DNA of 64,000 bases from a virus, in the IMG/VR virus record IMGVR_UViG_3300009187_000021, positions 24,947 to 88,946 of that record. One strand, written 5' to 3'. The notes under the pieces are model-generated. The model searched no databases. It saw only the letters and a list, made by a program, of their open reading frames with translations, and was not told where the DNA came from. Every line of letters begins with the position of its first letter. Positions within the stretch are counted from its first letter, which is position 1. Positions 1 to 9,841 of the stretch are shown here, one piece after another. Made by a program: the position numbers and the translations under genes.

Positions 1-3000
1 TCAACGCCATACCGACGTTAGCAGTATCATATCTGTTATTTGCGTAGTCGTAACCAACATCGATTACTGCCTTCCACTGTGCCTGACGAGTCCAGTAATT
101 TAAATCTTGATTGTATGTTTCAGTAACAGTTAACTTCTGACCATTTTTATTCACCATCGTTGGATATGGTGACTTAAAGTCTATGAAATCACTAGTGCCA
201 GCATATGTTGCACCGATTGGAGCATCTGGCATTTTCAAAGTCAGAACATAATCTGTGCCAAAACCTTGAGTATAAACTGTGGCACTATTTTGTGATGGCC
301 AAGATAGTTGATCACCATATGTGCCAGAATATGTTACGCCATATTGATCTGGTTTTAATAGAAGATTCTTCTTAGCGCCCAATCTACCATAATAAGCGCC
401 ACCGGAACCTACTCGTCCATCATATGCACCAGTGCCACCATATGCAACTCTTATACCTTTGGTTAATCCAGCAAGTTCTGTGATATTTGTGTTAACACCT
501 GCACCTGCAACACCAAGTGCATCAAGGAGATCGGCAGTATTTGTTACACCTGTGCCACCTCTATTGATTGGAATTACTGAAACATCAATTTGTGGATTAC
601 CATTTGCACCAGTTCCATTTGTTACAAATAAACCCGCTTGTGCATTTGCGGTAATTGTTCGTTGGACAACACTACCATCTTGAGTTTTAGTTAAAAGACC
701 AGCTGTGTTACTGAGATTGCTTATGGAAACACTATCGCGGCTGATTACTCTTTCCCACAATAATGGATCTGTATCAACAACAATTGGATCAAGAGTTTTT
801 AATATCCACACGGACTCTTGATATTGAATACCATCGGAGACTGCAACCATCGTACCACCAACTGTGTTAGAGTCGATGTTCATATCAGTTGATCTGATAT
901 AATTTTGTCCCTCACCTTGGAACACATAGATACCGTTGTTTATCGGACTATCTTGACCTGTGAATAGAACACGATCATATAGTTGTAGAACAACACCATC
1001 ATATACACTCAAATTCGATCCGTTATTTGCAACAGCAGATACAGAAGTGTTTGATGTTACAACCGATCTGACTGGTTGAAGAACTGCACCGAAAGGAACT
1101 TTGTCTGAGGTTGCAACAGCTCTTCTATCATTATCTTCAACAGTAATATAAAGTTGACCGCCATCAAACTCAAGATCACCATTTAGAGGATCAGTCTTTA
1201 GTGTACCTGCTGTAAACTTGAATGGAGAATCTGTCGTACTACCACGCCCAGGTCTAATCGTAGTATTGTTTGCCATGGATATATCACCATTGACAGTCAA
1301 TCTAGATCCTACATTAGCTTGTCCAGCAACAAATAATGTATTCGCAGAAATTCTATTTCTAGATGCAATACCACCATAGACAATTAGTGCGCCTGTTGTA
1401 ATTCCTTCAGATGTAGTATTATTTGTAATCTGAACAGGAATAAATGTCGATGCACCTTGTTCAGTGACCGATTGTAATGTGGGCGTTATGTTTGCCGTAG
1501 CGAATGCTGCATCAAGTCTTGTAGCAATATTAGTACCATCACTCAGCGTAATCGATCTCGCATTTACAGAGTTTGCTGATACGTTACCTGTGATGATAAC
1601 TGATTTACCAGTATTGGCACCTGAAGTGAAACGAACAATCTCACTGCTCTTGCCCATGCCGTTTGCGGAGATAACAACATCATTGTGATAAGATCCAATG
1701 ATTGTGTTACCACCACGAGTTGTGGTATTGCCGTGTGTGAATAAGTATCCGTCATTCTTTTGAATGATATCAAACTCTTCACCAACATAGTTGTAGTTGC
1801 TACTTGCAAGGCCTAAGTCTAGATATCCATCTGTTGGTGAACCATTGTCAGCAGTAATGAACACATCAAACGATGCATTAGCGCCAGAGTTAATATTTTG
1901 CATATTAAGTCCAGCATAACCATTATAGTTTGCAGACAACTGCTGAACCATCTGTGGTTCTACAAGATATCCTACTGGAATACCAGCATACAGTGCATTG
2001 AATCCGTTAGCAGTATAACCAAAGAATTGACCAGCGTTACCAGAAACAGTAACAGATGTTACGTTGCCGATGAAGTTGACGTTACCTAAAACACTCAGAT
2101 CATTTTGGATGATTACGTTGCCAGAAATTGTGCCGCCAGATAAAGATAACTTCGTATTCGCAGCATTAAACGCAGCTTGTGCCAGTACAGATCCTGAATT
2201 AGCCTGACCTGATCCAGAGTTAGCAACAGCAAAGGCTAGATTGGCAAGATTGTTTGCAGTAACTGCCTGTGCATATGCTAAATTTGCGATTGCATTTGCA
2301 GTATTAGCCTGTGCATATGCTGCATTTGCTGTAGTTGTATCAATGTTTGCAGTGCTTACATTTGAAATTCTACCATCAGTGCCAATCGTAATGATAGGAA
2401 TCTGATTGTTTGCACCATATGTTCCTGCATTAGATAGAATTCTTGACAACGAAAGATTTATTGTCTTTGTCGTTGTATTTGAAACAATTATAATACCATT
2501 TGCTACGTTAGCATTAATGTGTACCGTATCTGCATTCGAGGTTGCAGTAATCGCATTACCGTTTGCAACAATTCTATAGAATGCAAGTGATGCTTTCGAG
2601 TTTGCAATTTGTCTTGCAACTCTATCAATTGCACTTGGTGGTGCGGTACTGACAAGAAGATAAACGGTCTGACTCTTGTATTGTGGAACTGAATCCGAAA
2701 CTGTAATAACGTATGGTGAATTAACAGCAGTAACTGAAGATACACCACTAATCGTACCAGTAATCGTATCAAATATTAATCCTGTTGGCAGAGTACTTGG
2801 AGAAATTGCGTACTTGTATGTTCCAGTACCACCTGAACCAGCGACAGGTGTAACACTGGTGATATCTCCTTGATAAATGTCTACGTTTGAAACTTGCAGC
2901 ACTGCCTCTAGAGGAATAGGCATAGTTTCGGCAACAGTCATAAAGAATGTTGCTTGTGCAGTCTGATTTGCACTATCAGATATATTGACAGTATATAAAG

Positions 3001-6000
3001 TATTCGCTGTTGTGTAATCTGATTTTCCTGTAATTTCACCAGTTGAAGTGTTTAATTTCAGAATATCAGGTAAAGCAGGAGATATACTATATGTTAATGG
3101 ATCAAAACCACCAGTAGCTACAATCGGAGTAAATTCATCAACAAGTTTATATTTAACTACAGTCTTAGTTGGAGTGTTTACAGTTGCAGACAATAATGGA
3201 GCAGAAGCTGTAAGAAAGAATGTACTACTCGTACTATTATTTAAAATGTCTGTTGCTGTGATTGTGTAAGATGTATTTGTGCTGAGTGAGGTTGTCAGAC
3301 CAGTAATTGCACCGGTTGTTGCACTTAATTTTAATCCAGTTGGCAAACTTGGACCAATAGAATATCTTAGTGGTTGATATCCACCAGTTGCAACAACTGG
3401 AATAACTGATGTTAATGCTAGTGATGTTGTAACATTGACCGAAGGAACAACTGTATTTGCAACCAATGCTGGTGGAACTGTAACACCCATAATAAATGTA
3501 TTGGTGTTTACTTTTCCTTCAGAGTCAGTAATAGTAATTGTGTATGTTGTATTTCCAACTATACTTGCTGAGTTACCAGTAATAAGACCACTGTTACTAT
3601 TGATCTCAACATACTCTGGCAAAGTAGGCGAAACAGAATATGTGTATGGTGTAAATCCACCTTTGGCTTCTACTGGTGTAAATGGTGTTAATACCAAATA
3701 TCGGTACAACTGAGTGTTGCCGGTCGTTGTTCTGTTTGCCAATAATGGTTGATTGATCGACGTTAGATAGAATGAACTATTACTGTTTTGACTTATAGCA
3801 TCAGTAGCAGTAACAACATACAAAGCGTTCGCGGATTTCTCAGACGATAGACCAGATATTACACCATTGTTTTTATCGAATATTAAACCAGTAGGTAATG
3901 TTGGTGTTATTGAGAATGTAAGTGTTCCAAATCCACCAGTTGCTGTGACTGGAGTGAACGGTGTATCATCTACTAACTTGATGACAGTCTTGACTGGAAT
4001 TACAGTAGTTGTCGCCAATACAGGAGGAACTTCAACCGTCAATACAAATGATTTAGATCCAGATTTGCCAGATGAATCTGTTACTGTTATAGTATGAGTA
4101 GTTGGACCAACAGAAAATGTTGCAGTTCCAGTAATTTTACCAGTCGTTGCAGATAGTGACAGTCCTGCTGTTAGTGCAGGAGAAACTGAGAATGTATATA
4201 CTCCAGATCCACCTGTCGCAGTGACAGGAGCAAACTCTGTTGTTGCAACGCCTCTAAATATTGATTGTGTTGGTATTGCTTGTTTTACTACTAGAGTTGG
4301 ACTATCGATTGTGAGTGAGAATGTACTGTTACTAATTTGTTGTGCTTGATCACGAACGGTAACAATATAATTATTAGCATTTGCAAAAGATGCAGCAGTT
4401 CCAGAAATCGCACCAGTGGCAGCATTGATTGCTAATCCAGATGGTAAAGTTGGAGTAGTGCTCCAAGATAATGTGCCATAACCACCAGTTGCAGTAACTG
4501 GAGAAAATGCAGTTGCCGGTTCGCCTGCCACAACATTCTGCGAAGGAATTACTGTGGTTGTAACAAGTGGAGTTGGTGCATTAACGGTTAGATAGAATGT
4601 CTTATTAACACTGGTTGGTGTTTGATCTGTTGCCGTAATTACATATGTTGTATTCGAATGTACTGCATTGGCTGTACCATCAATCTCACCAGTTGTTGTT
4701 GAGAAAGTTAATAGTGGATGTAATGCAGGCGAAATAGAATATGTAATCGTACCTGTTCCACCCGTTGCCGTCACTGGAATGAAAGCATTTACTTCCACAT
4801 TTGAAGTAATAATTTTTGATGGAATTTCTAGAGTAGAAGATAGTGCTGTTGCCGCAACAGAAAGTGAAAATGTTTTACTACTAGTTTGTGATGCTTGATC
4901 CGTGACTGTAACAGTATATGTTGTTACAGAACTGGTTGCAGTTGGAGTTCCAGATATTGCACCATTCGTTGTAGAGAATGTCAGTCCTGTAGGCAGTGCT
5001 GGTGAAATAGCATATGCTAGTGTTCCAAATCCACCGGATGCGGTGACTGGTGTAAACGTTGGTGCTAAAATATTCTTAGTTAATGTAGTAGTTGGAACTA
5101 CTTGTGTTGTTGTTAATGCAAGTAGTGCATCAACTACAAGCGTGAAGGTAGCAGTCGCTGTTAATGGTACTGCACCCGCATCTTTAATTGTAACCGTATA
5201 CAGTGTTGAAGAACTTGGTACAGTTGCAGTACCAGTAATTGCACCAAGTGAAGAGAAAGTTAATCCAGCAGGCAGTGCTGGTAAAACTGTAAATGTTAAT
5301 ACTCCTGTACCGCCTGTTGCGGTCACTGGAGTGAACGATGTTGTTGCAATGTTCTGTTGTAACGTCTTAGTTGGAATAACAGTCTTTGCAATCAAAGGAA
5401 TGGATTCAACTGATAGTGAGAATGTTTCAGATTTAGATTGAGGAGGAGATCCAGAATCTGTAACTGTTACTGTGTATGTCGTTGCAGGCGATGCGGTAGC
5501 ACTAGTACCTGTGATTTCACCAGTAGATGTGTTGAGTGTGAATCCAGTAGGCAACGGTGGAGCGATTGCGAATGTTATTGCACCGGATCCACCAGATGCA
5601 ACAACTGGAGTATATCCCGATTCGGCAACACCAACCGTTTCAGTCTTAGTTGGAACTGATTGAGTTAATGCTAAAATAGATGCAGTTGCTGTACTTAAAC
5701 TAAATGAAATTGATCCAGATAAACCAGAAGAATCTGTTACTGTGACTTTATAAGAAGTTAGAGGTGTTGCTGCTGACGCTGCACCTGTGATCGACAATTT
5801 AATACTATTATAAAGTGATCCATTAACTGTGATTGTCGAGAATACTTTATTTAAAGTTAGTCCAGCAGGCAGTGCAGGAGAAATGCTATAGTTTAATCCA
5901 ACAAATGTACCAGATGTGCTATACGAAGTTGCAATTGCGCCACCGCCATAGACTGTTCCAATATCAAAGTCAACAGTTTGTGATAAATTTAAATTCTTAG

Positions 6001-6205
6001 TTGTTATTAATGCAGAAGAAACTAATGGAGGAACAGAAGTTGGAACAACTGGATTTGTTCCAGTATACTTACTCCATAATTTGATAACAGCAGGTTTTGT
6101 TAAAACAACCGGAGCACCATTGACTACAAAGTAATCACCAATAGAATATTGAGGTAGATTCGTTGAAGGTTGTGTTGCTGGATACGGAGAATAAAAAATT
6201 GCCAT
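1..6205 (-). CDS. Giant tail-fibre/adhesin protein with tandem Ig-like repeats, partial (C-terminus beyond left edge)
   Basis: An open minus-strand frame begins at an ATG (MAIFYSPYPATQPS) at 6205 and stays open to the window edge, giving at least 2068 residues. The first ~85 residues are a unique head. Next come about 12 tandem putative-Ig domains of the He_PIG type (motif like LPTGLTFSTTNGAISGT, about 91 residues each). A fibre-like shaft follows, with AYAQANTANAIANLAYAQA heptad-like repeats and GG-rich fibre motifs. It is the last gene of the leftward late tail module and follows four fibre genes, so a distal or baseplate-attached host-recognition fibre is likely. Ig-like domains in phage virions are known to aid surface binding; that role here is inferred. 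Confidence 0.85.
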   Translation of the reverse strand, partial: MAIFYSPYPATQPSTNLPQYSIGDYFVVNGAPVVLTKPAVIKLWSKYTGTNPVVPTSVPPLVSSALITTKNLNLSQTVDFDIGTVYGGGAIATSYSTSGTFVGLNYSISPALPAGLTLNKVFSTITVNGSLYNSIKLSITGAASAATPLTSYKVTVTDSSGLSGSISFSLSTATASILALTQSVPTKTETVGVAESGYTPVVASGGSGAITFAIAPPLPTGFTLNTSTGEITGTSATASPATTYTVTVTDSGSPPQSKSETFSLSVESIPLIAKTVIPTKTLQQNIATTSFTPVTATGGTGVLTFTVLPALPAGLTFSSLGAITGTATVPSSSTLYTVTIKDAGAVPLTATATFTLVVDALLALTTTQVVPTTTLTKNILAPTFTPVTASGGFGTLAYAISPALPTGLTFSTTNGAISGTPTATSSVTTYTVTVTDQASQTSSKTFSLSVAATALSSTLEIPSKIITSNVEVNAFIPVTATGGTGTITYSISPALHPLLTFSTTTGEIDGTANAVHSNTTYVITATDQTPTSVNKTFYLTVNAPTPLVTTTVIPSQNVVAGEPATAFSPVTATGGYGTLSWSTTPTLPSGLAINAATGAISGTAASFANANNYIVTVRDQAQQISNSTFSLTIDSPTLVVKQAIPTQSIFRGVATTEFAPVTATGGSGVYTFSVSPALTAGLSLSATTGKITGTATFSVGPTTHTITVTDSSGKSGSKSFVLTVEVPPVLATTTVIPVKTVIKLVDDTPFTPVTATGGFGTLTFSITPTLPTGLIFDKNNGVISGLSSEKSANALYVVTATDAISQNSNSSFYLTSINQPLLANRTTTGNTQLYRYLVLTPFTPVEAKGGFTPYTYSVSPTLPEYVEINSNSGLITGNSASIVGNTTYTITITDSEGKVNTNTFIMGVTVPPALVANTVVPSVNVTTSLALTSVIPVVATGGYQPLRYSIGPSLPTGLKLSATTGAITGLTTSLSTNTSYTITATDILNNSTSSTFFLTASAPLLSATVNTPTKTVVKYKLVDEFTPIVATGGFDPLTYSISPALPDILKLNTSTGEITGKSDYTTANTLYTVNISDSANQTAQATFFMTVAETMPIPLEAVLQVSNVDIYQGDITSVTPVAGSGGTGTYKYAISPSTLPTGLIFDTITGTISGVSSVTAVNSPYVITVSDSVPQYKSQTVYLLVSTAPPSAIDRVARQIANSKASLAFYRIVANGNAITATSNADTVHINANVANGIIIVSNTTTKTINLSLSRILSNAGTYGANNQIPIITIGTDGRISNVSTANIDTTTANAAYAQANTANAIANLAYAQAVTANNLANLAFAVANSGSGQANSGSVLAQAAFNAANTKLSLSGGTISGNVIIQNDLSVLGNVNFIGNVTSVTVSGNAGQFFGYTANGFNALYAGIPVGYLVEPQMVQQLSANYNGYAGLNMQNINSGANASFDVFITADNGSPTDGYLDLGLASSNYNYVGEEFDIIQKNDGYLFTHGNTTTRGGNTIIGSYHNDVVISANGMGKSSEIVRFTSGANTGKSVIITGNVSANSVNARSITLSDGTNIATRLDAAFATANITPTLQSVTEQGASTFIPVQITNNTTSEGITTGALIVYGGIASRNRISANTLFVAGQANVGSRLTVNGDISMANNTTIRPGRGSTTDSPFKFTAGTLKTDPLNGDLEFDGGQLYITVEDNDRRAVATSDKVPFGAVLQPVRSVVTSNTSVSAVANNGSNLSVYDGVVLQLYDRVLFTGQDSPINNGIYVFQGEGQNYIRSTDMNIDSNTVGGTMVAVSDGIQYQESVWILKTLDPIVVDTDPLLWERVISRDSVSISNLSNTAGLLTKTQDGSVVQRTITANAQAGLFVTNGTGANGNPQIDVSVIPINRGGTGVTNTADLLDALGVAGAGVNTNITELAGLTKGIRVAYGGTGAYDGRVGSGGAYYGRLGAKKNLLLKPDQYGVTYSGTYGDQLSWPSQNSATVYTQGFGTDYVLTLKMPDAPIGATYAGTSDFIDFKSPYPTMVNKNGQKLTVTETYNQDLNYWTRQAQWKAVIDVGYDYANNRYDTANVGMAL
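2700..5960 (-). repeat. About 12 tandem ~275-bp Ig-like (He_PIG) coding repeats
   Basis: The phrase encoding P-A-L-P-x-G-L-x-F followed by G-x-I-x-G-T recurs about every 270-280 bp (near 2756, 3037, 3308, 3586, 3861, 4133, 4410, 4685, 4958, 5235, 5513 and a divergent one near 5790). The copies are diverged at the DNA level, so this is an old domain array rather than a recent tandem duplication. Confidence 0.85.
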
Positions 6206-6214
6206 ATTTTTCTA

Positions 6215-7138
6215 TTAAAACCTAACTGTTAAGTCTTTGAAATCATTATATGTAGTGAAGTCAGTATAGATGTAGATGCTATCTGTTGTGTCATCATAAT
6301 AGAAGTCACCAGGTATCAAAGTATTTATATCTAGATTTGCAGCCCAGTCAACGTTCGTTATGAATCTCGCCGCACGATTACTTTGTGCCCATGTGTTGCT
6401 GCCAAAAAATATTGAGCCACCAATATTAATTGATACATTAGCGAAAGCAACATTACCTGAAATGATATTATTTGCAAAAGCGAATGCTGCATCTGCATTA
6501 ATTGTTGCAATATTTGCCTGACGGTATGCAGCATTCGCAACAATGAATGCTATGTTTGCATTTGCAGTAGCACTATTAGCCTGACGGTATGCAGCATTAG
6601 CAATCGTTAACGCATTATTTGCATCGGTGGTTGCAATATTTGCTTGTGCGTATGCCGCATTCGCAACAGTAAATGCAATGTTTGCGTTTGCCGTCGCACT
6701 ATTCGCCTGTAGATATGCAGAGTTGGCTATTGTGAGTGCGTTGTTTGCATCTCTTGTTGCAGTATTTGCCTGAGTATACCCACTATTTGCAATTGTCAGA
6801 GCATTGTTTGCATCTCTTGTTGCAGTATTCGCCTGTTCATAAGACGCATTAGCAATTGTTCCAGCATTATTTGCATCTTTTGTTGCAGTATTCGCCTGAT
6901 TATACGCAGAATTGGCAATTACAATTACGCTATTTACAACACCAAATACAGTATTGATTGTTTCTAATACTGATTTACCACCAATTTCAATAATAAAAGA
7001 TCCATTAGTGGTAGTGTTCGAACCGATGTAAAGAGTATTCGATACGAACGAGTATGCTAACTGACCATCTAGAAGATTATTTGGTGTCGTATTGGCATAC
7101 GATCTTAATATTTGAACTGATGAGTTATTTGCTGCCAT
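6215..7138 (-). CDS. Tail-fibre protein with AN-rich coiled-coil repeats
   Basis: 307 residues. The N-terminal part (residues ~1-65, with LLDGQLAYSF and LYIG motifs) matches the head domain common in marine T4-like fibre proteins. Residues ~75-240 are about ten 16-residue repeats of the pattern AYxQANTATxDANNALTIAN, predicted to form a trimeric coiled-coil shaft. A short C-terminal globular part (NTWAQSNRAARFITNVDW, DFYYDDTTDSIYIYTD) ends it. It abuts the neighbouring genes by 0-10 bp in the fibre operon. Probable structural fibre; receptor unknown. Confidence 0.75.
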   Translation of the reverse strand: MAANNSSVQILRSYANTTPNNLLDGQLAYSFVSNTLYIGSNTTTNGSFIIEIGGKSVLETINTVFGVVNSVIVIANSAYNQANTATKDANNAGTIANASYEQANTATRDANNALTIANSGYTQANTATRDANNALTIANSAYLQANSATANANIAFTVANAAYAQANIATTDANNALTIANAAYRQANSATANANIAFIVANAAYRQANIATINADAAFAFANNIISGNVAFANVSINIGGSIFFGSNTWAQSNRAARFITNVDWAANLDINTLIPGDFYYDDTTDSIYIYTDFTTYNDFKDLTVRF

Positions 7139-7356
7139 TAAAAATATCCATCATCGATTACGTATGGACTAAAAACAAAAGTATTAGTATTCGCTTGATA
7201 TACTAGAACATAACCATCTTGAATGCCAGTAATACTAACATCAGATAGATTTTTTAGTTGCGATACACCACCACCACCGGCAGTACCGATTGTAACTCTA
7301 GCAGTCTCTGGTCTTTGTGATCTAACAGAAATTGTACCGATCGTTTGAGTTGCCAT
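7138..7356 (-). CDS. Small virion protein, fibre-cluster hypothetical
   Basis: 72 residues, overlapping the next gene by one base (stop/start TAATG type). It has a glycine run (GTAGGGGVSQ) followed by LKNLSDVSI and DGYVLVYQANTNTF. This 'LxDLxDVxxxxxxDGxVLxY' pattern occurs at the N-terminal side of many phage fibre proteins. It probably is a short adaptor or a detached fibre head domain. Function unproven. Confidence 0.6.
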   Translation of the reverse strand: MATQTIGTISVRSQRPETARVTIGTAGGGGVSQLKNLSDVSITGIQDGYVLVYQANTNTFVFSPYVIDDGYF

Positions 7357-7362
7357 CTTTGT

Positions 7363-7698
7363 TTACCTAGTTACGTTAGGAGAAACTTCAGCAATACCCT
7401 CAAGAATTCTACTCTTATTTCCAGTGCCATCATTGATTAAAAGATCATAAACATACCGACCGGGTGCAATATTAGATGTGGTATTAGCATCTAAAGTTAA
7501 TGTTATTGATCCAGTGGAAGTATTTATTGCAGTCGTAAAAGTTGCAGTCGTGTTTGCAGAGTAGTAAGATTTTCTAATCTGACTAGACGCAGAAAAATTC
7601 ATTAGATTATATGATGCACCATAAGTGTCATCTAATGTCACACTTGTTGAGAAAGAAGAACCTTTCTCAATATACAGGTAATAATAAGAAGCACCCAT
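7363..7698 (-). CDS. Small Ig-like tail/baseplate accessory protein
   Basis: 111 residues starting MGASYYYLYIEKGSSFS. The opening 'YIExGxxFxxxVTLDDTYG' and the closing 'APGRYVYDLLINDGTG...RILEGIAEVSPNVT' are the hallmark of a small beta-sandwich protein found in fibre clusters of many environmental myophages. Tightly spaced with its neighbours. Exact role not established. Confidence 0.65.
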   Translation of the reverse strand: MGASYYYLYIEKGSSFSTSVTLDDTYGASYNLMNFSASSQIRKSYYSANTTATFTTAINTSTGSITLTLDANTTSNIAPGRYVYDLLINDGTGNKSRILEGIAEVSPNVTR

Positions 7699-7722
7699 TC
7701 GAATCCCCTCTTCTTTAAATGA

Positions 7723-7730
7723 TATTTATG
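7723..7730 (-). promoter_or_regulatory. Late-promoter-like motif CATAAATA
   Basis: CATAAATA on the minus strand, 25 bp upstream of the 7698 start and in the short gap after the S74 fibre gene. It resembles the T4 TATAAATA and cyanophage nATAAATA late -10 element. Confidence 0.45.
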
Positions 7731-9614
7731 TCAAGAGGGATTCTTTAATTTCTCTATTTCTTCTTTTAAAGATGTTACCTGAGAATTTAATTCTTTGATG
7801 GATTCAATCAATAATCCTACCATGTTTCCATATGCGACAGTATACATGCCACTGTGAGTTGTAGACACAGCTTCTGGTAGAACATTAATCAATTCTTGTG
7901 CAATCACACCAGTCTGAGAACCAACATCAATATCAGTTCTTTCAAAAGTATATCCAGATATCTTATTCACTTTTTCTAGAGCATTTTCAATAACTTTGAT
8001 ATTTTTTTTCAGTCTCGCGTCAGAGTATGCAGTTACGTTGCCGCCGCAAGTTAAGTCTGTTCCATTATAAGTTAGTCCAGAACCAGTTGCTAGTGCTGAT
8101 CCAGAAGATGCATACACAACACCACCAGAAGTAAATGAACTTAGTCCAGTACCACCTTGGTTTGTCGGTACTGTTCCAGAAGATGTTAACTTCTTGTTTC
8201 CATCCGTGAATACTGGTTTGGTTGCAGTGAGTGTTGCAGCAGTAATATCACCGGTGATTACTGCCTCAGATCCAACATATAGTTTTTTAATAATGCCAAC
8301 GCCACCACCAACAACTAATGCACCAGTGCTAGTTGAAGATGAATCTGTTGCAGAGAAAATTGTTGCATTAGCACCAACGTTTATAAAACTGTCAGTAGAG
8401 ATGCTTCCGTTTGAATATATTCTCTTAGCAACGCCAAGACCGCCTTTTACTACTACTGCACCAACAATTGGACTTGCTGCATCTGTAGTATTATTTGCAT
8501 AAATAACACCGTTTGATGAGATGCTTCCAGTAACATTCAATCTCAGTGCAACTCCAAGACCGCCCTTAGTCTGTATAGCACCAGTAGAATCACTGAAAGA
8601 TTCTGCTGCATAATTTACATAGAGTGGACCGGAAGAACTTATAGATCCATCTGAATGTATACTAGTACCTGCAATTAAATTAGCAACACCAAGACCACCA
8701 GCAACTACTGCTGCACCATTATTGTATGAAGTTGATTCTGTTGTGTCATTTACCTTGAATATGCCGCCAACATTCAACCTTTTAGTAATACCAACTCCAC
8801 CAGCAGTTACTATTGCACCCGTTGATACAGATGTTGATTCATTTGTGTTAGCAAAATATGCTGAACCAGTTACTGCTAAATTTGCACCAAGTGTTGTGTT
8901 GCCAGAAACAGTTAATCTTTGACCAATATCTACGTTTGCAGAAACTATCATCGAGTTTGAGATGTTAACTTTACCGCCAAGTTGAATCTCAGCAGTTGAT
9001 TGTACCTTCATAGTGCCACCAATATAGATATCACCACCGATACCCATACCACCAGTGACAACAAATGCACCAGAACTAATTGATGTCGAATCTCTACTGT
9101 TAGGAATTACAACTGTACCAGATGCATCAAGATAAATGTCATCACTTGTGTCGTTAGTAACTTGAATGTGTAACTTTCTTGCATCACCAGCAGTCGCATA
9201 GTACTTAATGTTTGCAGAATCGCCAGTCGTTCCGCCCAGAAATGAAATACCATTTGATCCAGATCCAAAAGTTGGCATAATCATACCGCCAACTAGAAGA
9301 TTACCAAGAATGTTTGCAGTACCATTAGCTAAGAAACTAGTTCCTGTATTCGAAAGATAAAGTTGTCTTTGTACAGTTAAATCATTCTGAACTGTTGCAG
9401 ATGATCCAGAACCGGCAACAGTTAAGACACCCTGTACGATTGCATCATTCTTGACCAGTAGACCCGTGCCAGAACTATTAATTGTGAACGTGCCAGAATC
9501 TTTGATGTAGTTGTTCGCACCAATATCATTGGTTTCTGCCAGAACTTTGTTCGTCGTGACAACCCAATCACCAAAAGTATTGGCATATCCTAATGGTACT
9601 ACTTGATTAGACAT
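7731..9614 (-). CDS. Tail-fibre protein with C-terminal intramolecular chaperone (Peptidase_S74)
   Basis: 627 residues. The shaft (residues ~60-460) repeats a pattern such as STGALVVGGGVGI-x-KxLYVG, i.e. alternating 'tSTGAlvvxGGlGvakxl' beta-units. A linker (GTVPTNQGGTGLSSF) follows. The last ~97 residues are an S74 domain: SDARLKKN at 531-538, then GVIAQELINVLPEAV and a C-terminal coiled coil (SIKELNSQVTSLKEEIEKL). In this family the domain drives trimer folding and self-cleaves just before the conserved Ser, here Ser531. Translationally coupled to the coiled-coil gene upstream (8-bp overlap). Confidence 0.88.
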   Translation of the reverse strand: MSNQVVPLGYANTFGDWVVTTNKVLAETNDIGANNYIKDSGTFTINSSGTGLLVKNDAIVQGVLTVAGSGSSATVQNDLTVQRQLYLSNTGTSFLANGTANILGNLLVGGMIMPTFGSGSNGISFLGGTTGDSANIKYYATAGDARKLHIQVTNDTSDDIYLDASGTVVIPNSRDSTSISSGAFVVTGGMGIGGDIYIGGTMKVQSTAEIQLGGKVNISNSMIVSANVDIGQRLTVSGNTTLGANLAVTGSAYFANTNESTSVSTGAIVTAGGVGITKRLNVGGIFKVNDTTESTSYNNGAAVVAGGLGVANLIAGTSIHSDGSISSSGPLYVNYAAESFSDSTGAIQTKGGLGVALRLNVTGSISSNGVIYANNTTDAASPIVGAVVVKGGLGVAKRIYSNGSISTDSFINVGANATIFSATDSSSTSTGALVVGGGVGIIKKLYVGSEAVITGDITAATLTATKPVFTDGNKKLTSSGTVPTNQGGTGLSSFTSGGVVYASSGSALATGSGLTYNGTDLTCGGNVTAYSDARLKKNIKVIENALEKVNKISGYTFERTDIDVGSQTGVIAQELINVLPEAVSTTHSGMYTVAYGNMVGLLIESIKELNSQVTSLKEEIEKLKNPS

Positions 9615-9840
9615 TTTTATCCTTGATTAATTCTGCTAGTAATTGTTTAATCTCTGACATATCACTCTTGATCGTTGAAAGTTCATCATTTAATTTATTT
9701 ATTTCTTGTTTCTGAGTCTTCAACAATCTGACCTTCAAGTAGTATTCATTTCTTTCCGTATAGTCAGTGCTTGAGAGTTGCATTGTTCTAATGTCTCTGA
9801 CAAAATTAGCACCCTCAATCTTGACTAAGTTTTCAGACAT
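9607..9840 (-). CDS. Small coiled-coil virion protein
   Basis: 77 residues from the ATG at 9840 (MSENLVKIEG), chosen because it follows the upstream gene's stop at 9842 and matches similar small proteins. An ATG at 9867 would add nine residues inside the upstream gene. Residues 12-35 (VRDIRTMQLSSTDYTERNEYY) are a pattern seen in short proteins of T4-like baseplate/fibre clusters. Residues 36-75 are a heptad coiled coil. Function unknown; structural by context. Confidence 0.65.
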   Translation of the reverse strand: MSENLVKIEGANFVRDIRTMQLSSTDYTERNEYYLKVRLLKTQKQEINKLNDELSTIKSDMSEIKQLLAELIKDKNV

Positions 9841-9841
9841 A

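Noticed and set aside
2700-5960. Regularly spaced repeats as a CRISPR array
   Set aside because: Units are ~275 bp, diverged, and in frame as Ig-like protein domains.
8194-8502. Plus-strand ORFs opposite the fibre genes
   Set aside because: All are mirror frames of repetitive fibre coding sequence.
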